Part shown: piece by piece, positions 57,797 through 64,000 of the stretch
Position numbering within the stretch: position 1 is the first letter of the stretch
Layout: each line of letters begins with the position of its first letter
Source: Pseudomonas sp. Teo4
Lineage (GTDB): Bacteria > Pseudomonadota > Gammaproteobacteria > Pseudomonadales > Pseudomonadaceae
Length of the DNA stretch: 64,000 nt
Direction of reading: 5' to 3'
Assembly: GCF_034387475.1 (NCBI RefSeq)
Contig: NZ_JAXCIL010000001.1
Location: 1,860,001 to 1,924,000, forward strand
Notes under the pieces: generated by a model
What the model saw: the letters and a program-made list of their open reading frames with translations, nothing else
The model's database searches: none
What the model was told of the DNA's origin: nothing
Translations under genes and position numbers: made by a program

Positions 57797-58786
57797 TCAA
57801 ACCGTCACTACAACCTTGCCAATCTGCTGGTTCGCTTCCAGGTACCGGTGGGCGTCCTGAATCTCGTCCAGGGCAAATGTGCGGGCGATGATCGGGCTCA
57901 GCGCACCGGACGCCAGGCCTTCGACAATGAACACCTTGGCCCGCGCCAGCGCTTGCGGGTCCGCCACGATCTCGGCATAGAGGTACCCCTTGAGGGTCAG
58001 GCTCTTGCCCAGCACGGTGAACAGCGGGAACGGCGTGGGTTCAGGGCTGAGCGCTCCGTACTCCAGCAAGATGCCGCCTCTGGCCATGCTTTGCGTGAGC
58101 GGCTCGAAGGCAGGGCCACCCACCGGGTCGAACACCACGCGGGCACCCTGGCCATCGGTAATCGCCATGACCCGCTCGACGATATCTTCCTCGTCACTGA
58201 CGATCACATGCGCAGCACCGGCCTCAAGCAGCGCCTGGCGCTTTGCCTGGGTTCGCGTGATGGCAATGGCGGTGGCACCGACCATGCGCGCCATCTGGAA
58301 CGCCGCCAGGCCTACGCTGCTCGACGCCGCCGTCACCAGCACGAAGTCGCCCCGTTGCAACTTCGCCTGTTCGATCAACGCGCCCCAGGCAGTGACGTAC
58401 TGCATCCAGGAAGCCGCCACTTGTTCGAACGACAGGTTCGCCGGGCTCTTGACCACCAGGTGAGCCGGCACATTGGCCAATTCGCCATAGGTGCCCCAGC
58501 GGGCGATATCCAGTGGCGGAATCAAGCCGACCTTGTCGCCCACCTGAACATCCGTAACACCACTACCGACCGCGGCCACCACGCCAGCCGCCTCATAACC
58601 CAAGCGGCTCGGAAACTCGGCTTCCTGCAGGTAAGCGTGGTTGCGGAACATCACTTCGGCGCGGTTCAGTCCGATGGCCTTGACATCAATCTGCACCTCC
58701 AGCGCTGCCGGGGCAGGCACAGCCAACTCCTCCAGCTTGAGAACGCTGGCGTCTCCATACTCATGAATTCTGACGATACGCGCCAT
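57797..58786 (-). CDS. Zinc-free MDR quinone/enone reductase
   Basis: A 329-residue medium-chain reductase. MARIVRIHEYGDASVLKLEELAVPAPAALEVQIDVKAIGLNRAEVMFRNHAYLQEAEFPSRLGYEAAGVVAAVGSGV is the quinone-oxidoreductase-like N-domain without the zinc Cys set. The cofactor loop is VTAASSSVGLAAFQMARMVGATAIAITRTQAKR (AASSSVG in place of GxGxxG), suggesting NADPH. Likely reduces quinones or electrophilic enones. Divergent from a LysR gene that probably controls it. Confidence 0.88.
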   Translation of the reverse strand: MARIVRIHEYGDASVLKLEELAVPAPAALEVQIDVKAIGLNRAEVMFRNHAYLQEAEFPSRLGYEAAGVVAAVGSGVTDVQVGDKVGLIPPLDIARWGTYGELANVPAHLVVKSPANLSFEQVAASWMQYVTAWGALIEQAKLQRGDFVLVTAASSSVGLAAFQMARMVGATAIAITRTQAKRQALLEAGAAHVIVSDEEDIVERVMAITDGQGARVVFDPVGGPAFEPLTQSMARGGILLEYGALSPEPTPFPLFTVLGKSLTLKGYLYAEIVADPQALARAKVFIVEGLASGALSPIIARTFALDEIQDAHRYLEANQQIGKVVVTV

Positions 58787-58890
58787 GATTACTACCTCCA
58801 GATAGATGGGAATGTGCGGAGAAATTTAGGCGTTGGCCGTAAGCGGATAAAGGCCTAGGATGACCTGACACTAGAAACAGCAGGTTTATA

Positions 58891-59781
58891 ATGGATCGCC
58901 TCACCCAGATGGCTACGTTCGTCAAGGCGGTGGAACTGGGATCGTTCAGCGCCGCCGCCGAAGAACTCAACCTCTCCCCGCAACTGGTGGGCAAGCAGGT
59001 GAAGATGCTTGAACAGCACCTGGGCGTTTCCCTGCTCAACCGCACCACGCGCCGGCAAAGCCTCACCGACTTCGGCCGGGCCTTCTATTCCCGTGCGAAG
59101 CTGATTCTGGCGGACATGCAGGCAGCCGAAAGCCTGGCGGCAATGACCCGTGGCGTGCCCAGCGGGCGCCTGCGCATCAACGCCCCGGTCACCTTCGGCA
59201 TGCACACCTTGTCTGCGCGCCTTCTTGAATACATGGTCAAATACCCCCAGGTGTCGGTGGACCTGACCCTGTCGAACGACCTGGTCGACCTGGTCGATGA
59301 TGGCTACGACGTGGTGTTCCGTATTGGCGAGCTGCCGAGCAGCGGCTTGAAAGCGGTACCGCTGGAGCCTTATCGGCTGGTGCTGTGCGCCGCCCCGTCT
59401 TACCTGGCGCGTCGACCACCGATCACCAGCCCATGGGACCTGCAACAACACGAATGCCTCGGTTTCGCCTATTCCGACGGCCGCACGCACTGGAGCTTCG
59501 ACGGGCCAGAAGGCCGGGTCGATGTGCCGATTACAAGCAGATTGACGATTAATCAGGGTGACCCGCTGCTGGCGGGCGCTGTAGCCGGGCTAGGTGTGGT
59601 GCTGCAACCCCTGGAGCTGGTGCAGGATGCCTTGCGCAACGGCACGCTGGTGAACCTGCTGGCCGATTACAGCGTGCCCACTTCGCCGATGCATATTCTC
59701 TACGCGCCCGACCAGCGCATGACACCAAAACTGCGCAGTTTTCTGGACTTCTCCATCACCTCGTTCGGACGCAAATCGTAG
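58891..59781 (+). CDS. LysR-type regulator
   Basis: A 296-residue LTTR with HTH MDRLTQMATFVKAVELGSFSAAAEELNLSPQLVGKQVKMLEQHLGVSLLNRTTRRQSLTDFG and effector domain RLRINAPVTFGMHTLSARLLEYMVKYPQVSVDLTLSNDLVDLVDDGYDVVFRIGELPSSGL. Divergent from the MDR reductase with 104 nt between, the usual arrangement of a LysR gene and its target. Confidence 0.9.
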   Translation: MDRLTQMATFVKAVELGSFSAAAEELNLSPQLVGKQVKMLEQHLGVSLLNRTTRRQSLTDFGRAFYSRAKLILADMQAAESLAAMTRGVPSGRLRINAPVTFGMHTLSARLLEYMVKYPQVSVDLTLSNDLVDLVDDGYDVVFRIGELPSSGLKAVPLEPYRLVLCAAPSYLARRPPITSPWDLQQHECLGFAYSDGRTHWSFDGPEGRVDVPITSRLTINQGDPLLAGAVAGLGVVLQPLELVQDALRNGTLVNLLADYSVPTSPMHILYAPDQRMTPKLRSFLDFSITSFGRKS

Positions 59782-59889
59782 GAACCGGAACTTCAACGAG
59801 CAAACCAGGTCAATAGCGTCCCCTTGCATCCGTGGGCAAGGGACCGTGCCCTCATGACAGGCGAACCAGGCCCTGTCGAGTCCTTACCG

Positions 59890-60336
59890 ATGCAAAGCCA
59901 ACGAACCCTGCCGGCCGTTTTCCTGCTGCTCAGCGCCGCTGTCTCCTGCGGCGCGTTCGCGGGCGAGCGGACAGCCACGGCCCGAAGCAACCATGCCTCC
60001 ACCTTGCTGATCGAAACCGCCTCGCAACAATATGCCGAAGGCAATCTGGAGCAGGCGGCTGCGTCATTGGAGCGGGCGCTGCAGATCCAGCCGAACAACC
60101 CCGCCACACTGCATTACCTGGGCGTGTTGCGCCTGCAGCAGGGCCAGTACCAACAGGCCGAAACCCTGGCGCTGAGCTCCAACCTTCGGGTCGGGCGTAA
60201 CAACGCGTTGCGCAATCGCAACTTCCAGTTGATCGAGGCGGCGCGTAACGCCCAGCTTGCGGCTACACAGCCAGCGACTGAGAAAGCCTCACGTACCAGT
60301 CGCTCCATCGCCAGCACGTTCCTCACCCGTCACTGA
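59890..60336 (+). CDS. Small exported TPR protein
   Basis: A 148-residue precursor. MQSQRTLPAVFLLLSAAVSCGAFA (59890) is a signal peptide; an ATG at 59854 would put a tail before it. One to two TPR units follow (TASQQYAEGNLEQAAASLERALQIQPNNPATLHYLGVLRLQQGQYQQAETLALSSNLRVG), then a polar tail. Function unknown, presumably protein binding in the periplasm. Converges with the IclR gene; the two stops are 4 nt apart. Confidence 0.78.
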   Translation: MQSQRTLPAVFLLLSAAVSCGAFAGERTATARSNHASTLLIETASQQYAEGNLEQAAASLERALQIQPNNPATLHYLGVLRLQQGQYQQAETLALSSNLRVGRNNALRNRNFQLIEAARNAQLAATQPATEKASRTSRSIASTFLTRH

Positions 60337-60339
60337 CGC

Positions 60340-61110
60340 TCAGTCGAGCACGGGTTTGAGCAGTGCCTGCGCCTCGTACAGCGGCGGCAGGTAGCGCAGG
60401 CGAATCTCCTCGACGCTCAGGCGTGACGCATGGGTGGTGATGGTCAGGGTCGCTTTCAACTGGCCGGCACGGTCCAGCAACGGCACGCCCAGCACACGCA
60501 TGCCGATTTCATACTCTTGATCGACGATGCTGTAGCCCTGCACCCTCACCCGCTGCAACTCTGCCTCCAGGCTGCCCCGGTCGGTCTGTGTGTAGGGCGT
60601 GAGCGAACGGGGCGGATTGCGCGCGAAGTAGTCGTCCCGCGCTGCGGCATCCAGCGACGCCAGCCAGATCCGTCCGCCGGCGGTGCAGTACATCGGCACC
60701 CGCGAGCCAGGCCTGATCGACAGCGAGGCGACATGGCTGTAGCGGCTGCGCACCAGGTGGATGATTTCGTCTCCGTCGCGGGTGCCCACCGACACATGCT
60801 CCTGGGTCTGGCGCGCTACCTGCTCGACGATCGGCCGCAGCATGCGCGGCAACTGCGCCGAATCCACATAGGCCTGGCCAATGCGCAGCGCCTTGGGTGT
60901 CAGCCAGTAGTGGCGGTTGTCGGTGTCGGCGAAGCCTTCGTGCACCAACGTCAGCAGAAAGCGCCGGGTGGCGCTGGGTGTCATACCCGACAGCCTGGCT
61001 GCTTGCGGCACGCTCAGACGTGGCTGGTCGGCGCTGAACAGTTGCATCAGTGCCAAGCCTTTTTGCAGGCCGGCGATCAGGTCGCGGGGGTGGATTTCGG
61101 GTTTGTCCAT
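60340..61110 (-). CDS. IclR-type regulator
   Basis: A 256-residue regulator. HTH: LIAGLQKGLALMQLFSADQPRLSVPQAARLSGMTPSATRRFLLTLVHEGFADTDNRHYWLTPKAL, of the PcaR/PobR-like subgroup. Effector domain: LPRMLRPIVEQVARQTQEHVSVGTRDGDEIIHLVRSRYSHVASLSIRPGSRVPMYCTAGGRIWLA. Start MDKPEIHPRDLI at 61110; the longer frame reads through a REP. Divergent from the aroE-like operon. Members of this subgroup control aromatic-acid or shikimate/quinate catabolism, which fits. Confidence 0.88.
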   Translation of the reverse strand: MDKPEIHPRDLIAGLQKGLALMQLFSADQPRLSVPQAARLSGMTPSATRRFLLTLVHEGFADTDNRHYWLTPKALRIGQAYVDSAQLPRMLRPIVEQVARQTQEHVSVGTRDGDEIIHLVRSRYSHVASLSIRPGSRVPMYCTAGGRIWLASLDAAARDDYFARNPPRSLTPYTQTDRGSLEAELQRVRVQGYSIVDQEYEIGMRVLGVPLLDRAGQLKATLTITTHASRLSVEEIRLRYLPPLYEAQALLKPVLD

Positions 61111-61164
61111 GTGTGCGGCTCGGGGTTGGGGCTGGTAGCTGTGGGTGCAACTTTGTTGTGTTGC

Positions 61165-61270
61165 CTGTACCGGCCTCATCGCCGGCAAGCCGGCTCCCAC
61201 AGGTACTGCAGTGAACTCAAGATCGGCGCAGACCCTGTAGGAGCCGGCTTGCCGGCGATGAGGCCAGCCA
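61165..61270. repeat. REP pair (gccggcttgccggc class)
   Basis: TACCGGCCTCATCGCCGGCAAGCCGGCTCCCAC from 61169 and the inverse GGAGCCGGCTTGCCGGCGATGAGGCC ending at 61264 lie in the divergent IclR/aroE-like promoter region. Confidence 0.88.
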
Positions 61271-61347
61271 AAGCCATACAAGACCGTTGCCCTTCCAGTT
61301 TTTACACCGACAAATTCGACTATTCAATGCGAATACCGATGCCTGAC

Positions 61348-61360
61348 TGCGATTATCGCA
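61348..61360. promoter_or_regulatory. TGCGAT-T-ATCGCA palindrome
   Basis: A perfect 6-bp inverted repeat around one base, 85 nt before the aroE-like start and in the shared region with the IclR gene. A candidate IclR operator. Confidence 0.45.
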
Positions 61361-61444
61361 CTATACCCCCGATAAGCGCATTGTCGCTGACCCGCCCTGC
61401 GCGCCACCCTTGCCTCCACAACAACGCCAAGAACGGAGGTCAGC

Positions 61445-62254
61445 ATGATTCGTGGTTCCACAGAACTGGTCGCCATCGTCGGTTCGCCCATTGCCCAGGT
61501 GAAATCGCCCGACAACTTCAACACCTGGTTCACCAACAACAACCGTAACCTGGCGATGCTGCCCATCGACATGCAGCATGCCTCGCTCGAGGCGTTCGCC
61601 GGCAGCCTGCGGGGCTGGCGCAACCTGCGGGGCTGTGTGGTCACCGTCCCCTACAAGCAAGCGCTGGCCAGCCAACTGGACGGCCTCAGCGAGCGGGCCG
61701 CGGCCTTGGGTTCGGTCAACGTGATCCGCCGCGATGCCGATGGCCGCCTGCTGGGTGACAACGTCGATGGCGCGGGCTTCCTGGGGGCTGCACGCAAACA
61801 TGGTTTCCTGGCGGCCGGCAAACGCGCGCTGGTGATCGGTTGCGGCGGTGTCGGCAGTGCCATTGCCTATGCGCTGGGTGAGGCAGGCGCCAGCCACGTA
61901 ACCCTCAGCGACCCCAGCACCGAACGCGCCGCCGCGCTGTGCGAATTGCTCGACAATACCTTCCCCAACCTTGAGGTCGCCACTCAGTACGATTCGCTCG
62001 AAGGTTTCGACCTGCTGGTCAACGCCTCGCCCGTCGGCATGGGCGATACCGGCGAGCTGCCGCTGCCAGCCACCCTGCTGGAAACACTACAGTCCTCTAC
62101 CCTGGTGGCCGACGTCGTCACCTCGCCGGAAATCACCCCGTTGCTGGGCCAGGCACGCCAGCGCGGCTGCGCGGTCCAGACCGGCCCGGAAATGGCGTTC
62201 GCCCAACTCGGCCACCTGGGCGCCTTCATGGGCGTGACGCCGCTGGAGATCTGA
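61445..62254 (+). CDS. Shikimate-dehydrogenase-like oxidoreductase (AroE/YdiB family)
   Basis: A 269-residue NAD(P)-dependent enzyme. N-domain: IVGSPIAQVKSPDNFNTWFTNNN (substrate loop), catalytic Lys in VVTVPYKQALASQLD, catalytic Asp in GDNVDGAGF. Cofactor domain: VIGCGGVGSAIAYALGEAGASHVTLSDPSTERA; the Asp after the second strand suggests NAD. Its context (IclR regulator, flavin dehydrogenase, NIPSNAP) and altered SxS loop (SPIAQVKSP) mark it as a catabolic homolog, not the aromatic-pathway AroE. Pseudomonads carry several such homologs with unclear substrates. The FAD dehydrogenase gene starts 4 nt after its stop. Confidence 0.87.
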   Translation: MIRGSTELVAIVGSPIAQVKSPDNFNTWFTNNNRNLAMLPIDMQHASLEAFAGSLRGWRNLRGCVVTVPYKQALASQLDGLSERAAALGSVNVIRRDADGRLLGDNVDGAGFLGAARKHGFLAAGKRALVIGCGGVGSAIAYALGEAGASHVTLSDPSTERAAALCELLDNTFPNLEVATQYDSLEGFDLLVNASPVGMGDTGELPLPATLLETLQSSTLVADVVTSPEITPLLGQARQRGCAVQTGPEMAFAQLGHLGAFMGVTPLEI

Positions 62255-62258
62255 AGCC

Positions 62259-63992
62259 ATGCCCCCAATCGAACAACCGCAACAGGTGTTTGACCTGGTC
62301 GTGCTCGGCAGCGGTGCCGGTGGTTTCGCCACTGCCGCCACCGCCGCCCGCCTGGGCCTGAAAGTGCTGATCGTGGAAAAGGCCGACACCTTCGGCGGCA
62401 CCTCGGCCATTTCCGGCGGGGCGGCCTGGATCTACGGCACTGACCAGGCCAGCGCAGCCGGCGCCAAGGACTCCCCCGAGGCCATGCGCACTTACCTCAA
62501 GGCGATCATCGGCGCCGGATACAACCCTGCACTGGTGGACACCTTCATCGAACGCGGCCACCAGGCACTGCGCTGGCTGGAGGCCAACACCGAGCTGCGC
62601 TACGGCCTGCGTCCACACTCGCCGGACTACTACCCGGACGCGCCCGGCGCCACGCAGTTCGGGCGTGCACTGGAAATGGTCGAGTACGACGGCCGCCACC
62701 TTGGCCCACGCTTCAAGGACCTGAAGATGCCCCCGCCAGGCATGCTGCTGTTCGGCGGCATGATGGTGAACCGCGTGGATATCCAGCATTTTCTGAGCAT
62801 CCGCCGCTCGGCTGCATCGCTCTGGCATTGCCTGAAGCTGATGAGCCGTTACGGGCTGGACCGCCTGCGCCATCATCGAGGCACCCGCCTGACCACCGGT
62901 AACGCACTGATCGCCCGTCTGGCCTGCAGCGCCTTCGCCCACGGCACCCAATTGTGGCTACGCAGCGAGGCTCAGGAGCTGATCGTCGAGCACGGTGAGG
63001 TCCGTGGTGTGGTGGTGCAACGTGATGGCCGCCGCGAACGGGTTTACGCCCGTGGTGGTGTGGTCTGCGCCATGGGTGGCTTCGCGGCGGGCGAACTTGC
63101 TGCCGCCAACCGGCCGGATGCAAGCGCGCCGCACCTGACCATGTCGCCGCCCACCAACGACGGGGCCGCCCTACGCCTCGGCGAGGCCGTGCAGGCCGCC
63201 AGGGGCGAAGGCCTGGCCGCCAATTTCTTCTGGGCACCGGTGTCCGAGTTGCACCATGCCAGTGGCGAGCGCGAACGGTTCCCGCACCTGGTCACCGACC
63301 GCGCCAAGCCGGGCGTGATTGCGGTCAACCCGGCCGGGCGGCGCTTCGTCAACGAGTCCGACTCCTACCACCACTTCGTGCAGACCATGTTCGCCCAGGG
63401 CATCAGCACCTGCTGGCTGATCTGCGACGCCGAGGCCATGAACCGCTACGGCCTGGGCCTGGCGCGGCCAAAGCCCGTAGACAACTCAGCCCTGATCGAG
63501 GCGGGCTACCTGTACCGGGCCGACAGCCCAGACGCACTGGCCAAGGCCATTGGTGTCGATACTCAGGCACTGGCGCAAACGCTCGAGCAGTTCAACGCCG
63601 ATGCCCGTAACGGCGTCGACCGCGCCTTCGGCAAGGGCGCGAATAGCTACAACCGCTATATGGGCGACCCGCAACACCAGCCCAACCCGTGCCTGGCACC
63701 ACTGGCCAAGGCGCCTTTCTACGCCATCCGCATCCATACCGGCGACCTCGGCTCGGCACGCGGCCTGGCCACAGACGCCAACGCCAACGTGCTGAACCGC
63801 GCCGGCACCCCGATCACCGGGCTATATGCCGTCGGCAACGACATGAACTCATTGATGGACGGCACCTACCCCGGCCCGGGTATCACCCTTGGCCCCGCCC
63901 TCACTTTCGGCTGGATTGCTGCCAGCCATATCGCCGAGCGCCTGCAGGCGCCGGCCACCCACTCGGAGAAACACCCATGTACTACGAACTGA
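62259..63992 (+). CDS. FAD-dependent dehydrogenase (KstD/fumarate-reductase-like)
   Basis: A 577-residue flavoprotein. FAD motif LVVLGSGAGGFATAATAARLGLKVLIVEKADTFGGTSAISGGAAWIYG at the N-terminus is typical of 3-ketosteroid dehydrogenase-like and fumarate-reductase-like proteins. The C-terminal flavin motif is ITGLYAVGNDMNSLMDGTYPGPGITLGPALTFGWIAASHIAE. It likely dehydrogenates a cyclic keto compound; with the shikimate-dehydrogenase-like enzyme before it, an alicyclic acid is a reasonable guess. Its end overlaps the next start by 16 nt. Confidence 0.87.
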   Translation: MPPIEQPQQVFDLVVLGSGAGGFATAATAARLGLKVLIVEKADTFGGTSAISGGAAWIYGTDQASAAGAKDSPEAMRTYLKAIIGAGYNPALVDTFIERGHQALRWLEANTELRYGLRPHSPDYYPDAPGATQFGRALEMVEYDGRHLGPRFKDLKMPPPGMLLFGGMMVNRVDIQHFLSIRRSAASLWHCLKLMSRYGLDRLRHHRGTRLTTGNALIARLACSAFAHGTQLWLRSEAQELIVEHGEVRGVVVQRDGRRERVYARGGVVCAMGGFAAGELAAANRPDASAPHLTMSPPTNDGAALRLGEAVQAARGEGLAANFFWAPVSELHHASGERERFPHLVTDRAKPGVIAVNPAGRRFVNESDSYHHFVQTMFAQGISTCWLICDAEAMNRYGLGLARPKPVDNSALIEAGYLYRADSPDALAKAIGVDTQALAQTLEQFNADARNGVDRAFGKGANSYNRYMGDPQHQPNPCLAPLAKAPFYAIRIHTGDLGSARGLATDANANVLNRAGTPITGLYAVGNDMNSLMDGTYPGPGITLGPALTFGWIAASHIAERLQAPATHSEKHPCTTN

Positions 63993-64000
63993 GAACCTAC
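63977..64000 (+). CDS. NIPSNAP-like protein, N-terminal fragment
   Basis: ATG 63977 follows GGAG by 8 nt and begins MYYELRTY before the window ends. This is the common opening of NIPSNAP-family (dimeric ferredoxin-like) proteins in catabolic operons. Only eight codons are visible, so the call is tentative. Confidence 0.5.

Noticed and set aside
3004..61270. Many spaced repeats as a CRISPR array
   Set aside because: The repeats are inverted pairs scattered singly between genes, with no regular spacers and no cas genes. They are REP elements.
61111..61281. Longer IclR start at 61281
   Set aside because: The extra 57 residues are translated REP sequence; the ATG at 61110 gives the normal IclR N-terminus.

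Overview
The window is about 64 kb of GC-rich, gene-dense bacterial DNA. Protein families, long same-strand operons and many 'gtgggagcsggttt / gccggcttgccggc' REP pairs point to a Pseudomonas of the P. putida group. The left 27 kb is an accessory block concerned with the cell surface and metal oxidation; the rest is transport, regulation and small catabolic operons. No rRNA, tRNA, insertion sequence, phage or CRISPR array was seen.

Layout. 1-2980: the end of an Ig/cadherin-like adhesin, then curli nucleator and curlin genes (csgB, csgA) on the + strand, both interrupted in this sequence. 3141-4850: alkB with a frameshift, a DUF3077 gene and repeats. 4924-14562 (- strand): one long operon that starts with a receiver-only response regulator and GspE/PilB-type ATPase, continues through PilM-, PilN-, PilO- and PilP-like proteins, a lipoprotein secretin and three pseudopilins, and ends with the curli export genes csgE, csgF and csgG. 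14803-26165 (- strand): a giant multicopper oxidase of the MofA/McoA type (putative Mn(II) oxidase), a beta-propeller protein, two SCO copper chaperones, a cytochrome c fused to a periplasmic-binding domain, and a SurA-N-like chaperone.

These two large operons appear to share control. Each has a near-perfect sigma-54 promoter (TGGCAC-N5-TTGC in front of the oxidase; one mismatch in front of the response regulator). Each also has copies of the same 18-bp palindrome TTCCCC-N6-GGGGAA about 100-160 bp upstream of the predicted start. I infer one regulon that makes a copper oxidase together with an MSHA/type-II-like export machine and a curli exporter. The export operon has no GspF-type platform protein and no prepilin peptidase, so these would have to come from elsewhere.

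26468-36832: PAS-GGDEF protein, a lipoprotein, an unusual adenylation-carrier-acyltransferase fusion, isochorismatase-like hydrolase, small secreted proteins, MFS exporter, serine hydrolase, GNAT and LysE genes. 37033-43975: SsuA/TauA-type ABC importer, MocR regulator, TIM-barrel epimerase and MFS transporter. 44289-57650: two DUF1254-type secreted proteins, a 2-hydroxycarboxylate transporter with divergent LysR, a LeuCD-like dehydratase pair, a MaoC-like protein, and a split transketolase/MFS/SDR operon with its LysR. 57797-64000: quinone-reductase-like enzyme with LysR, a TPR protein, and an IclR regulator divergent from a shikimate-dehydrogenase-like/FAD-dehydrogenase/NIPSNAP operon cut by the window end.

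Disrupted genes are confined to the first 6 kb: two frameshifts in csgB, one in alkB, one at the end of csgG, and a nonsense codon in the csgA signal peptide. All four frameshifts look like loss of one G from a G run, so read errors must be excluded before calling this real decay.
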